From Gottfriedia solisilvae (lineage in GTDB: Bacteria > Bacillota > Bacilli > Bacillales > Bacillaceae_G): DNA of 64,000 nt. Below the pieces are notes generated by a model. The model searched no databases. It worked only from the letters and a program-made list of their open reading frames with translations, and was not told the DNA's origin. Location of the stretch: NCBI RefSeq assembly GCF_002128405.1, contig NZ_NETJ01000007.1:1-64000 (forward strand). Reading direction: 5' to 3'. Position numbers and translations under genes: made by a program. Shown one piece after another: positions 16,732-25,903 of this stretch; the stretch's first letter is position 1, and the number at the start of each line of letters is the position of its first letter.

Positions 16732-17145
16732 ATGAGCAAAGATATTAGACCTCCATTTACACACGAATCTGCATTAGCAAAAGTTAAATTCGCTGAAGAT
16801 GCTTGGAACTCTCAAGATCCAGAACGTATTTCTATGGGATACTCAGTAGATTCAAATTGGCGTAACCGTACAGAATTTTTCACAGGGCGTGAAGCAATAA
16901 AAAATTTCTTAACAAAGAAATTTGAAAGAGAAACTAACTATAAATTAATGAAAGAGCTTTGGTGCTACACTGAAAATCGTATTGCGGTACGTTTCGAATA
17001 TGAATACCAAGACGCAAACTCAGGCCAATGGATGAGATGTCACGGTAACGAATATTGGGAGTTCGGTGAAGACGGACTGATGAAACGAAGAGATATGGCT
17101 GGAAACGATTATCCTATAGACGAATCAGAACGAAAATATAAATAA
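16732..17145 (+). CDS. DUF1348 / NTF2-like protein, type A copy 1
   Basis: 137 residues. DUF1348 proteins have an NTF2/SnoaL-like cone fold; their function is not established. Visible signature: PPFTHESALAKVKFAEDAWN, SNWRNRTEFFTGREAIKNFL, ELWCYTENRIAVRFEYEYQD and a C-terminal MRCHGNEYWEFGEDGLMKRR. There are four copies in this window, of two kinds. Type A has FFTGREAIKNFLTKKFERE; type B has IKGREEIK and KYKKEQ. This copy is followed 52 bases later by a type B copy. The promoter carries the shared operator, linking it to hps-phi and speA. A small polar substrate in an aldehyde-stress setting is only a guess. Confidence 0.85.
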   Translation: MSKDIRPPFTHESALAKVKFAEDAWNSQDPERISMGYSVDSNWRNRTEFFTGREAIKNFLTKKFERETNYKLMKELWCYTENRIAVRFEYEYQDANSGQWMRCHGNEYWEFGEDGLMKRRDMAGNDYPIDESERKYK

Positions 17146-17197
17146 TCGCTTTTATCTAAATAATAATTCTAAAAATAAAAAATAAAGGGTGATAATA

Positions 17198-17611
17198 ATG
17201 AGTAAAGATATTAGACCTCCATTTACACTTGAATCTGCATTAGCAAAAGTTAAATTTGCTGAAGATGCATGGAACTCTCAAGATCCAGAACGCATTTCAA
17301 TGGGATACACAGTAGACTCTGATTGGCGTAATCGTACGCACTTCATTAAAGGTAGAGAAGAAATTAAAGCGTTCTTAACTGATAAATATAAAAAAGAACA
17401 AAACTATAAATTAATGAAAGAATTATGGTGCTACACTGACAATCGTATTGCAGTACGATTTGAATACGAATACCAAGTTCCTGAAACTGGTCAGTGGATG
17501 AGATGTCATGGTAACGAACTTTGGGAGTTCGGTGATGATGGTCTTATGAGACGAAGAGATATGAGTGGAAACGATTATCCAATCAATGAAATAGATCGTC
17601 GTTATAAATAA
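17198..17611 (+). CDS. DUF1348 / NTF2-like protein, type B copy 1
   Basis: 137 residues from the ATG at 17198, with AAAGGGTGA upstream; an in-frame ATG at 17189 overlaps that site. It is about 80% identical by eye to its neighbour, differing mainly in residues 45-65 (FIKGREEIKAFLTDKYKKEQ) and at the end (INEIDRRYK). It is closest to the type B copy at 49468. It forms an operon with the type A copy and ends at a strong terminator. Confidence 0.85.
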   Translation: MSKDIRPPFTLESALAKVKFAEDAWNSQDPERISMGYTVDSDWRNRTHFIKGREEIKAFLTDKYKKEQNYKLMKELWCYTDNRIAVRFEYEYQVPETGQWMRCHGNELWEFGDDGLMRRRDMSGNDYPINEIDRRYK

Positions 17612-17697
17612 AAAATTTGAAGTGTACGTTTCAACACTTTGATAAGTTTTCCAACAGAATGCAGTAATTAATAAGGAATTTGTCACTATATATTAAA

Positions 17698-17728
17698 GCC
17701 GGTCCCCACTTTTGGGGATTGGTTTTTT
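17698..17728 (+). terminator. Terminator of the DUF1348 pair
   Basis: CCGGTCCCC and GGGGATTGG pair with a six-base loop, followed by TTTTTT. Confidence 0.85.
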
Positions 17729-17754
17729 ACTATATATTATTAGGGGGTTACGAA

Positions 17755-17820
17755 ATGACGGGTGTATACATTGTTAGAGGGATTATTATATTCGTGTTTT
17801 TGCGGCTTCTTGATTTGTAG
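17755..17820 (+). pseudogene. Truncated copy of the YtzI-like small gene
   Basis: [16 protein letters not shown] matches the first 16 residues of the small membrane protein at 35383, and the bases before the ATG (AGGGGGTTA) also resemble that gene. Similarity stops at about 17795, where sequence of another gene begins, so only 21 residues remain open. Confidence 0.65.
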
Positions 17821-17957
17821 AACTGTTTCTATAAGTTTTCGTCTACCTTCTTGTACATATTGTCCCATTGAGTGCAAGTCTGTAGAAAAATCAACAGAAG
17901 CTGGGGAGAGACCCTTCTAATCTTTTCCTTCACTTTCACCAAACCGTTGTTTCCACA
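17796..17957 (-). pseudogene. pgi: Fragment of glucose-6-phosphate isomerase gene
   Basis: Minus-strand reading WKQRFGESEGKD, a TAG at 17917-17919, then [19 protein letters not shown] and [20 protein letters not shown]. This is unmistakably the middle of Pgi. Both ends are lost. It is fused back-to-back with the YtzI-like fragment, so this is a deletion scar. The 280 bases to the next gene hold no other recognised feature. Confidence 0.75.
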
Positions 17958-18174
17958 GATTTTTTCTTCAATTACCTCAATATAAATCTTTTCATGCCAG
18001 TCAGTGGTCTTCCTGCAACTTACTTATATTGTCTCTTGCAAATATTACTGAACAAGACTTTCATCGGGATTACCGAAAGTTCCAATAATAAAGTACTTTT
18101 TAGGTTAATTTTGCGATTGTAATTTTTTTTCATTTTTGATTGATTCCATTATTAAAATTTCTCCTGTTTTTCTT

Positions 18175-18204
18175 TTGACAATATTTAGTACTAAATTCTA
18201 TTAT
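18175..18204 (+). promoter_or_regulatory. Promoter of the LysR-type gene with internal palindrome
   Basis: TTGACA, 18 bases, TATTAT. The spacer contains ATTTAGTACTAAAT (18183-18196), a perfect palindrome that could be an autoregulatory operator. Confidence 0.55.
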
Positions 18205-18239
18205 GTAATTCTAATAGCTTTAAAATATGAGGAGAAATT

Positions 18240-19136
18240 ATGAATTTTGAACAAATGGAACATATTGTGACAGTAGCAACCGAGAGATCAATAACAAGAG
18301 CAGCAGATAAATTACATATTTCCAATTCAGGGCTTAGTCAATCTATTTCTCAATTAGAAAATGAATTAGGTATAACCATTTTTAATCGTTCAAGAAAAGG
18401 TTCTATACCTACTGAAGAGGGCGAAATTGTTATTAAAACAGCTATTAAAATATTAAATAATATCGATACATTAAATAATGATTTGCTAGAGCATTTGAAT
18501 AATAGAAAGGTTCACTTAAAAATATTATCCACCCCTTCATTTATCTATATTTTCCAGCAAGCTCTACTTAAATATAGTAAAAAAAATGAACATGTCTATG
18601 TAGATATCCAAGAAAAGAAATTAAACAAAATTATGCAACACTTTGAAGAGTGTGATTTCGATTTATGCTTCGTACCACTACCATTAGAGGTATTAATGAG
18701 TGAAAAGAATATTCTATTCGAACACCTTTATCAAGATCGGATTTGTATAATAGTAGGTAAAAACTCACCATTGTACAATAAAGAATATGTCACTTTAAAT
18801 GAACTAAAGAAATATGAAATTGTCCTATATCAGAATTCTTCAGATTATCTAATTCATAAAATAATAAAATCAAATAACTTCAAGGTAAAATTGTCATCAA
18901 ATCACATAAATATCATTATTGAAATCATTAAAGAATATAATGCATTTATTATTACTCATGGCTCTGCAGCAAATAATTACCCTGATATTCTCAATGGAAA
19001 TTTAAAAGTCATTCCCATCAAAGAACAAAATGAATATATCTATAAAGATTTATGGGTTGTTTATCCGAAAGCTAATAAATTAGCTAAGGAGGTAAAAGGA
19101 TTCATTGACTTAGTAAAAAAAATAACAATCGGATAA
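18240..19136 (+). CDS. LysR-family transcriptional regulator
   Basis: 298 residues. The N-terminal winged helix (FEQMEHIVTVATERSITRAA, ADKLHISNSGLSQSISQLEN, ELGITIFNRSRKG) is typical. Residues 90-295 form the effector-binding domain. GAGGAG precedes the ATG. No divergent target gene is attached: the left side is gene debris and the right side is the sigma-54 cassette, which has its own activator. The target is unknown. Confidence 0.88.
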   Translation: MNFEQMEHIVTVATERSITRAADKLHISNSGLSQSISQLENELGITIFNRSRKGSIPTEEGEIVIKTAIKILNNIDTLNNDLLEHLNNRKVHLKILSTPSFIYIFQQALLKYSKKNEHVYVDIQEKKLNKIMQHFEECDFDLCFVPLPLEVLMSEKNILFEHLYQDRICIIVGKNSPLYNKEYVTLNELKKYEIVLYQNSSDYLIHKIIKSNNFKVKLSSNHINIIIEIIKEYNAFIITHGSAANNYPDILNGNLKVIPIKEQNEYIYKDLWVVYPKANKLAKEVKGFIDLVKKITIG

Positions 19137-19197
19137 ATTAAAGACATAAATAATTTAAATTTAATATAAAAATACACATTTCTTTTTCATTAGTCTC

Positions 19198-19235
19198 ATG
19201 GGAGCTTCCTTTATAAAAAAAAGCTCCCATTTATT
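19198..19235 (+). terminator. Terminator of the LysR-type gene
   Basis: ATGGGAGCTT and AAGCTCCCAT pair around a 13-base loop, followed by TTATT. Confidence 0.7.
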
Positions 19236-19326
19236 GCTTATAATTACATGTTGTTAAATTTTATTTAAAGGCTTGCTCTTAAAATAATCACGTATAAAAC
19301 ATACATAAATCAATTTCAACATAAAA

Positions 19327-19363
19327 AAGCCGATATTTCCTATTAATAGGAACCATCGGCTTT
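19327..19363 (-). terminator. Terminator of the amidohydrolase operon
   Basis: AAAGCCGAT and ATCGGCTTT pair. On the minus strand TTTTTT follows. It lies 65 bases after the hydrolase stop. Confidence 0.75.
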
Positions 19364-19428
19364 AAATCTGTGTCTTCTTTATTCCGCACAGTATGTTTGA
19401 ATCGCTTATTTTACTTTTGCATGAATGA

Positions 19429-20658
19429 TTACTCTGTCCCCGTTAACTTTTTTGCTGCTTCATATAGAATATGTACCGCGTTTGCAATATCCTTAGAATC
19501 GGACCATTCTTCCGGACAATGGCTAAGACCAGCCTTGCTTGGAATGAATAGCATTCCTACATCAGTATAATCAGAAAACACCATGGCATCATGCCCCGCA
19601 CCGCTGTTTATCGAACAATATGGGAGGTCTAACTGACTGCAGCTCTCCTTGAAGAGAGAAATAATTTCTGTATTCATCGCTTTCGGCTGCACGAATAACT
19701 GCTGCTCTACAGATGTTTTTATACCATTATCATTATAAGAATCTACTAAATCCTTCACTTTCCCAACTAAACTTAGTACGTGTTCTTCCTTCCTCGAACG
19801 GATATCTACAGTATACACTACTTTATCCGGTATGACATTCGCTCCGTTTGGAAAAACATTGAGACGGCCCGTTGTGATAACCGTTCCTTCGCCTTCACCG
19901 ATTGTAAGTTCCGGGAACTCAGCAACCATTTTTGCGGCAGCTACTAATGCATCAGATCGGCGATCCATTGGAGTAGTACCCGCGTGTCCCGCTTGACCTT
20001 CAACAGTTACCTCTAATTGGACTAACCCGACAATGGCTTCCACCATTCCAATCGGGATGCCCTTTTCCTCGAGAATTGGCCCTTGTTCAATGTGCATTTC
20101 CAGAAATGCTTTGATCGTTTTTGGATTCCTCTTCTTTGGAAGGGACGAATCCAGACCGATTTCAGCCATTGCTTCTACAGTAGAAATGCCATCTTTATCT
20201 GTTAAGTTTTTAAATTCTTCTTCGCTTAACAAACCAACAATGCCTCTCGATCCCATTAAACCACCGCCGAATCTTGACCCCTCTTCTTCGATCATAGCGA
20301 TAACTTCTAAAGGGTATTTAGGTTTTATATTATTTTTTGCAAAAAGAGCTGCCACTTCAAGCCCTGCGACAACACCAGCTTGGCCATCATATGCCCCTCC
20401 GTTTGGAACAGAGTCAAAATGAGAGCCGATTAAAACGCTCGGTGCATCCTTTACCGTTCCTTCTAGCTTCCCAAAAATATTCCCCAGACCATCTTCCTTG
20501 ACTTGTAATCCGTATTCTATCATTTTTCCCTTAATATACTCACGAGCCTGAAGATCCTCCCGGCTGTATGTAAGCCGAGTAGTACCTTTCCCTGGTGTAG
20601 CTGTAAATTGACTTAATGTAATAATATGATCTTCAATACGCTGCTGCAAATCTTTCAA
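19429..20658 (-). CDS. M20-family amidohydrolase (N-carbamoyl-L-amino acid hydrolase / allantoate amidohydrolase type)
   Basis: 409 residues from a TTG at 20658 with GGAGGGGG five bases before. These enzymes use two metal ions to split carbamoyl or amide bonds of ureido compounds. Metal-site motifs are GSHFDSVPNGGAYDGQAGV, MIEEEGSRFGGG, LEMHIEQGPILEEKG and GLSHCPEEWSD; the dimer lid motif GQAGHAGTTPMDRRSDA is present. It is co-transcribed behind a transporter gene from a sigma-54 promoter. Base composition is richer in GC than in most of the window. The substrate (hydantoin-, allantoin- or amino-acid-derived) is not decided by sequence. Confidence 0.88.
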   Translation of the reverse strand: MKDLQQRIEDHIITLSQFTATPGKGTTRLTYSREDLQAREYIKGKMIEYGLQVKEDGLGNIFGKLEGTVKDAPSVLIGSHFDSVPNGGAYDGQAGVVAGLEVAALFAKNNIKPKYPLEVIAMIEEEGSRFGGGLMGSRGIVGLLSEEEFKNLTDKDGISTVEAMAEIGLDSSLPKKRNPKTIKAFLEMHIEQGPILEEKGIPIGMVEAIVGLVQLEVTVEGQAGHAGTTPMDRRSDALVAAAKMVAEFPELTIGEGEGTVITTGRLNVFPNGANVIPDKVVYTVDIRSRKEEHVLSLVGKVKDLVDSYNDNGIKTSVEQQLFVQPKAMNTEIISLFKESCSQLDLPYCSINSGAGHDAMVFSDYTDVGMLFIPSKAGLSHCPEEWSDSKDIANAVHILYEAAKKLTGTE

Positions 20659-20673
20659 TGTTTCCCCCTCCAA

Positions 20674-21891
20674 TTATTTCAAGAATCCAACAAAGATTCC
20701 TGCTAATATAACCGATACAATCGTAACTGTTACAAACCCTCCGACAAGCATAGGAGGGAGCATGTGGCTTGTCAGCATCTCTCTTTCTTTTTCATCATCT
20801 GTTAAAGATTTTATGACTTCGTTTGTAATAATGTAGTCTGCCGGGAATCCGTATAGTGCAGTTAGTGAAACGGCAAACGCCATTTCTTTGCTCACTTTTA
20901 AAAACTTACCAGCAATCAAAGAGAAGATATACATACCAATGACACCTAATACAATTGTACCTACAAGTGGATACAGGATTTCAAGCATCATGCTCGGTGT
21001 TGCTTGTTTTAATCCATCAAAAATAAAAAGCATAAGTGCCATAATGGCGATACCAAAACCATTAGCCTTTTGTAAAACTTGCTTTTCAAGAAAGCCAACA
21101 CTTGAAGCAATCACCCCAAATAATAAACACAGAACAAACGGACTGATGGAAACAACTGGCTCCACTAATGTTGATACAAGGTAAGCCAGGTAAGCAACTA
21201 AAGCTAGGCGGAAAAATTTAAAGAAATCCGTATTATATTGCTTTGGCATGTTTTTAAACAGTTTCAGTTCCATTTTGCTGCTTTCAGAGGCAGCAGCAGT
21301 TTCTGATGCGGCCAATTCTTTGTCTTTAACCTCAAGCTGCCCGCTGCGATATTTCTGCAATAGTCTTTTTCCCTCTTTTTTCAACATGACGGACGTAATT
21401 GGATATCCAGCAAATCCCTGCATGACATAGATGACGATTGCAAAAACGGAAAGTGAGACAAGTCCCGCTTCCTTGGCACCCTCTGACATAATTATGGAAG
21501 ACACCACGCCACCCACTAAAGGGGGGATCGCGACAACAACTGTTTTAAATCCGAATATTAGTGTACCAACACTCATTAAAAGTGCGATAATTCCTAAAAT
21601 ACCCGATAAAGCAATGACAATCGTCTTCCATTGATTTTTCAAATCCTTAAGTGATAACAACGTACCCATATTTGTAATTAATAAGTACATCATCATGACT
21701 GCAACAACTGTCGGAACACCAGAAATCTCCACAATATTTTTCGGAAAAAATGTCCAATAACCGCATAGAAATAGAACGGCACATACGAATATGGATGGTA
21801 CCCAGGCCTTTGTTCGAACAGCAACAAGGTCCCCAATAAAAAGAATGAATAGAAGAATAACTAAAGCTAGCATTTGTGGCACGTAAATCAC
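20674..21891 (-). CDS. Multi-pass membrane transporter of unknown substrate
   Basis: 405 residues, about eleven membrane segments in two halves joined by a charged linker (KEGKRLLQKYRSG...). The repeated GGVVSSIIMSEGAKEAGL and YGFPADYIITNEV stretches resemble the two halves of glutamate-symporter-like carriers. I do not recognise a named family. It lies 15 bases before the amidohydrolase start, and sigma-54 with a dedicated activator controls both, so it probably imports the hydrolase substrate or a precursor. The start is a GTG with a weak site. Confidence 0.7.
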   Translation of the reverse strand: MIYVPQMLALVILLFILFIGDLVAVRTKAWVPSIFVCAVLFLCGYWTFFPKNIVEISGVPTVVAVMMMYLLITNMGTLLSLKDLKNQWKTIVIALSGILGIIALLMSVGTLIFGFKTVVVAIPPLVGGVVSSIIMSEGAKEAGLVSLSVFAIVIYVMQGFAGYPITSVMLKKEGKRLLQKYRSGQLEVKDKELAASETAAASESSKMELKLFKNMPKQYNTDFFKFFRLALVAYLAYLVSTLVEPVVSISPFVLCLLFGVIASSVGFLEKQVLQKANGFGIAIMALMLFIFDGLKQATPSMMLEILYPLVGTIVLGVIGMYIFSLIAGKFLKVSKEMAFAVSLTALYGFPADYIITNEVIKSLTDDEKEREMLTSHMLPPMLVGGFVTVTIVSVILAGIFVGFLK

Positions 21892-22027
21892 TTCACTTTC
21901 TGAAAATTTCTTTTTGGTTCAACGGCACCATAACAACCTTGTGTTAAGGAGCTTGTTGTTACGGTATCCCCGGCAAATATAATCACAACTCCTTCCTTCT
22001 CCCATGAATGGTTTTAATTCTTATTAA

Positions 22028-22043
22028 TGCAATAACCGTGCCA
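22028..22043 (-). promoter_or_regulatory. Sigma-54 (-24/-12) promoter
   Basis: On the minus strand TGGCACGGTTATTGCA: it matches TGGCAC-N5-TTGCA exactly, with GG and GC ten bases apart. It lies 137 bases before the transporter start and faces it. The adjacent activator gene encodes a sigma-54 enhancer-binding protein. Confidence 0.9.
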
Positions 22044-22090
22044 ATTCATAATGGCGAAGAAATCAGCCAATTTTTTAAAAAACTATTTGA

Positions 22091-22200
22091 ACAGATTGCA
22101 AAATTGCAACGACTAACTTATTAAACTGTTTGAAACCTTCTGATAAATGTATATAAAATTAAAAATTGCAATTTCACAAGAGAAATTGCAATTTCGCAAT
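22091..22200. promoter_or_regulatory. Palindromic upstream activator sites for the sigma-54 promoter
   Basis: GAAATTGCAATTTC at 22182-22195 is a perfect palindrome. A near copy lies at 22162-22175, 20 bases away, and ATTGCAAAATTGCAA lies at about 22095-22109. They stand about 50-170 bases upstream of the -24/-12 box, where enhancer-binding proteins act, and overlap the end of the activator gene. Confidence 0.6.
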
Positions 22201-23865
22201 GTTGATTCCATACTTTTTGACTTTTCTGGTAATCGTAGAGGCATCGACGCCAAGTTTTTTACTTGCCTCCCTCATTGTGGCAGAGGTTTCGAGAGTCTGG
22301 ATTAGAATTTGCTTCTCAAATTGTTCCATTGCCTGCTTTAAGTTCATATTCCCTCTTACTTTGGTTTTAGTGTTGATCAATTTATCAGGCAGATGGTGCA
22401 TTTCAATTTGCGATGAAGGAACTGTTAGAATGAGTCTTTCAACAGTATTTTGCAGTTCTCTCACATTCCCCTTCCACTTATGGTCAACAAAGAGCTGTAT
22501 AACCTCCGGATGAAATGTTTTATAGTGATTGTATTTATGGCTGTATTTCTCCGCAAAGTAGTTGATTAAAAACGGAATATCCTCTTTTCTCTCGGCTAAG
22601 GACGGGACGGCGATCGGAATAACATATAAACGGTAATATAAATCTTCTCGAAAGCTCCCCTCCCTTACCATCTCCTCCAAATTACGATTAGTTGCAGTGA
22701 TAAATCGAACATCGACCTGTACGGGCGAAGTGCTTCCAAGCGGAGTAAACTGCTTTTCCTGAAGTAATTGAAGCAATTTTGCCTGCAAGTTTAAAGGCAA
22801 TTCGCCAATTTCATCTAAAAACAACGTCCCTTTATGGGCGGCGAGGGCCAGTCCCTTTTTCCCTTCTTTATGCCCCCCCGTAAACGTTCCTTTGGAATAT
22901 CCAAATAACTCTGATTCCATAATACTTTCCGGAATGGCACCGCAATTTACTTTTATAAAAGGGGCATCTTTCCGATTGCTTAAGTTATGGATGGTTCTTG
23001 CCAGCACTTCCTTCCCCACACCTGTTTCACCATGCAGAAAAATCGTCGCATCGACATCCGCTATTCTACAGGCCAAGTCATACAATTTTTCCATTGCTTT
23101 TGATTGATACACAATCTCTTGTTCGCTTTTCTGAAAGACATATAATTCTTTTTGATAATAATCAAGTAAATTTTTCGTTTCTTCCAGCCTTTTTTTGAGA
23201 ATAGAGATTTCCGTTACATCTTTGGAAATATTAATGACCTTATTTAATGATCCATCATTATTAAAAATCGGGTACCCATCCACCATCAAACGGCGGCCCG
23301 ACTTGGTTGTTTGTTTCATCGTGACCTTTTGTTTTTTTTCTAAAACGTATTTGGTGGAAGAGGAAGTAATAACCCCACTTTTTTCCATCTCATAAACAGA
23401 CTTTCCTATCAAGTCATGTTCCTTTACTCCTACAATTTGCTCGCAAGCATTGTTGACCCGCAAGATAATCCCATTTGAATCCGAAATCGTCACCAATTCT
23501 CCGCTCAAATTCATTATCGATTCCAGCTCGTGCTTTAACTCGAGCACTCTAGGGGAGGCATTGATTATATCTTGTATGACGCCTTCCGGAATAAACAGGA
23601 TTCCGCCAAGTTTTCCTGGCTCGAGAGCAATTTGGATTAAATACATTTCTTCCTTTAATTTATAAGGAGAAATATCGAATTTTCCTTCTTTAATCACTTT
23701 AATAATCGAGCTGTCTGGTAATATATCTTGTATATGCTTTATATTGGGATCACTATTATTTAACAGATTTTCACATATTTGGCTCTTATAAATAATTTCA
23801 CCTTTATAGTTAACAATTAATAAACCAAAGGGTAGATGTTTACAAAACTCTTGAAAATCAACCAT
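22174..23865 (-). CDS. Sigma-54-dependent activator with PAS domain
   Basis: 563 residues. An N-terminal sensory part with a PAS domain at about 115-225 (SGELVTISDSNGIILRVNNA) is followed by the AAA+ domain: Walker A GETGVGKE at about 275, the sigma-54 contact loop GTFTGG in place of the usual GAFTGA, and Walker B TLFLDEIGELPL. A Fis-type helix-turn-helix is at the C-terminus (MREASKKLGVDASTITRKVK). AGGAGG precedes the ATG. It lies next to, and probably controls, the transporter-hydrolase operon. Confidence 0.92.
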   Translation of the reverse strand: MVDFQEFCKHLPFGLLIVNYKGEIIYKSQICENLLNNSDPNIKHIQDILPDSSIIKVIKEGKFDISPYKLKEEMYLIQIALEPGKLGGILFIPEGVIQDIINASPRVLELKHELESIMNLSGELVTISDSNGIILRVNNACEQIVGVKEHDLIGKSVYEMEKSGVITSSSTKYVLEKKQKVTMKQTTKSGRRLMVDGYPIFNNDGSLNKVINISKDVTEISILKKRLEETKNLLDYYQKELYVFQKSEQEIVYQSKAMEKLYDLACRIADVDATIFLHGETGVGKEVLARTIHNLSNRKDAPFIKVNCGAIPESIMESELFGYSKGTFTGGHKEGKKGLALAAHKGTLFLDEIGELPLNLQAKLLQLLQEKQFTPLGSTSPVQVDVRFITATNRNLEEMVREGSFREDLYYRLYVIPIAVPSLAERKEDIPFLINYFAEKYSHKYNHYKTFHPEVIQLFVDHKWKGNVRELQNTVERLILTVPSSQIEMHHLPDKLINTKTKVRGNMNLKQAMEQFEKQILIQTLETSATMREASKKLGVDASTITRKVKKYGINIAKLQFLL

Positions 23866-23952
23866 TTTAGTTCCTCCTATATGACAAAGATTTCAAAACA
23901 CTTTCAAAAATTCTGGAATTAACAAAGGGAATCTCTAGAACAAATCCAATAT

Positions 23953-23975
23953 AAAAAGAACTTCAATTGAAGTTC
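23953..23975 (-). terminator. Terminator of the PAS-GGDEF gene
   Basis: GAACTTCAATTGAAGTTC is a perfect palindrome, followed on the minus strand by TTTTTAT. Confidence 0.7.
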
Positions 23976-24016
23976 CAATTTGATGAGTTTCCTCTTATAG
24001 ATTAATTTCTTAATGA

Positions 24017-25750
24017 CTATTTTTCATATATAATTTCTTCTATTTCACTATCTTGATATTCCTGAAAATTATTTCTTCCAGCTTTTTTGGCCTTGTATAA
24101 AGCGATATCTGCACGTTTTAACAACATTTTAAGGTTTTGATGATATGGAGGAAAAAAGGTCATACCAATACTTGATGTAGTAGTAAAGCGAAAATCACCA
24201 AACTCCCAATCCTTTTGAAGTGAATCAATAATCCGATTAGCCATTTTAAATGCTTCATCTTTATTAGATATCTTTGGCATTAAAATAACAAACTCATCTC
24301 CACCTAATCTCGCTAGGATGTCTTGTTCCCTTAAACAGCTTCTTATTCTATAACTAAAGCCCTTTAATAACTCATCTCCTACATCATGCCCCATCGTATC
24401 ATTTATTTGTTTAAATCGATCTAAATCTAGCATCATTAATGAAAAAGTAGATTCTGACTGTTTTGCATGTTGGATTTCTTTTTTTAATATATTATAAAAA
24501 TTCCTTCGATTCGGCTGACCTGTCAATGAATCATATAATGCAAGTTGCTTTAACTTTTCTTCATATGTCTTTCTAACAGATATATTTCTTGCTACAAAGA
24601 TGATACGTTCAATATTATTTAACTCATCGAGTACAGGTGTACCGATCGTGTGAAACCATACTGCCTCATCTTTGCTATTCAGTCTTCGAAATTCTACAGA
24701 AGCAGGTTTGCAGGTTAGAATTATTTCATTAAGCATTTCTTCAAATGCTTCGTAATCCTCTGGGTAAACATTAGAAATTATTGATTTATTGTATGTTGTT
24801 TCAGGCTTTACACCTAACTGATAATATATTGATGGTGAAGCATATCGGACAATGCCTTTTGAATCTGTAACTTTAATAATATCTGACGAGTACTCTGTAA
24901 TAATACGATATCTTTCTTCACTTTTTTCAAGTTTATTTAAATTATGTATTTGTTCAGAAATATCTTTATATACAGCAACTGCCCCATCCCAGTTACCTTT
25001 TTCATCATAAATGGGGGAATAAGATGCAAGTACATCAATAATGGTACCGTCCTTCGTTATACGTTGAACATTGTGTGTGGGAACTTTCTCACCATTTTTT
25101 ACAGTTTCAATAATCTTATCCAATACGCCTTTTTCATCATTTGGAATGATACTGATAGATTTATTGTTTACTATTTCCTCTCTCTTCCATCCAAATAAAT
25201 TTTCAAACGAATTATTAATGTTTACAAAATTCTCATCTTTATTAAAAGTATACATAGCATCAGCCGTACTATTCCAAACCAGTTCAAATTGTTCTTTTGC
25301 TCTTTTTAAATCTGTCTCTTTTTGTTTTTGCTTAGTGATATCACGAACTATTACTAAAACATGTGTACATATTCCACTTACATTAAATACTGGAGTAATT
25401 GTTGATTCAAAATATTCCAATTCTAAATTGGAGGGAACATTTATTTGTACTCTGCCAGTTAAAAATGGAATTGAAAATTGTTCTATGTAATGTACTGTTT
25501 TTTTTTTAGTGATTGCCTCACAATATTTTCCTTTGATAAATTCAAAAACTAGATTGGGTAAGAAGTTTTCCATTCTTTCCCCATAATATTCTTGTGTAAG
25601 ACCAGTAAAATTACAAGCTGCTTCATTTGTAAAAAAATAGCGAAAATCTTGATGTTCATCCACAGTAAGAATAAACATCAAATCTGACATGCTGTTGAAA
25701 ATATGTAGAAATAATTCTATTGAATCATTTAAATCCTCACTTTTAATCAT
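24017..25750 (-). CDS. Diguanylate cyclase with three PAS domains
   Basis: 577 residues. Three PAS domains in a row (about 15-130, 145-265, 275-395) are followed by a GGDEF domain at about 405-565. The active site is intact, RLGGDEFVIL, and the product-inhibition site REQD stands five residues before it, so c-di-GMP synthesis with feedback is expected. The substrate-side motif DLDRFKQINDTMGHDVGDEL is present. No membrane segment, so it is cytoplasmic and senses through the PAS domains. No EAL domain. It is a single gene. Confidence 0.92.
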   Translation of the reverse strand: MIKSEDLNDSIELFLHIFNSMSDLMFILTVDEHQDFRYFFTNEAACNFTGLTQEYYGERMENFLPNLVFEFIKGKYCEAITKKKTVHYIEQFSIPFLTGRVQINVPSNLELEYFESTITPVFNVSGICTHVLVIVRDITKQKQKETDLKRAKEQFELVWNSTADAMYTFNKDENFVNINNSFENLFGWKREEIVNNKSISIIPNDEKGVLDKIIETVKNGEKVPTHNVQRITKDGTIIDVLASYSPIYDEKGNWDGAVAVYKDISEQIHNLNKLEKSEERYRIITEYSSDIIKVTDSKGIVRYASPSIYYQLGVKPETTYNKSIISNVYPEDYEAFEEMLNEIILTCKPASVEFRRLNSKDEAVWFHTIGTPVLDELNNIERIIFVARNISVRKTYEEKLKQLALYDSLTGQPNRRNFYNILKKEIQHAKQSESTFSLMMLDLDRFKQINDTMGHDVGDELLKGFSYRIRSCLREQDILARLGGDEFVILMPKISNKDEAFKMANRIIDSLQKDWEFGDFRFTTTSSIGMTFFPPYHQNLKMLLKRADIALYKAKKAGRNNFQEYQDSEIEEIIYEK

Positions 25751-25863
25751 TCATATTCCGCACTCACTTTTATAATTTTTCATATTGATCAAACCTTTAT
25801 AAATATCTTTTAGTAGTCCCAATACAAGGTTAATAATTTTATATTTTATAATGATAAATATAT

Positions 25864-25891
25864 ATAAAACCTTGGTTATTTAAGGTTTTAT
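25864..25891 (-). terminator. Terminator of the unknown gene at 25904
   Basis: ATAAAACCTT and AAGGTTTTAT pair around an eight-base loop, 13 bases after the stop. Confidence 0.6.
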
Positions 25892-25903
25892 ATTTAAAAT
25901 ATA

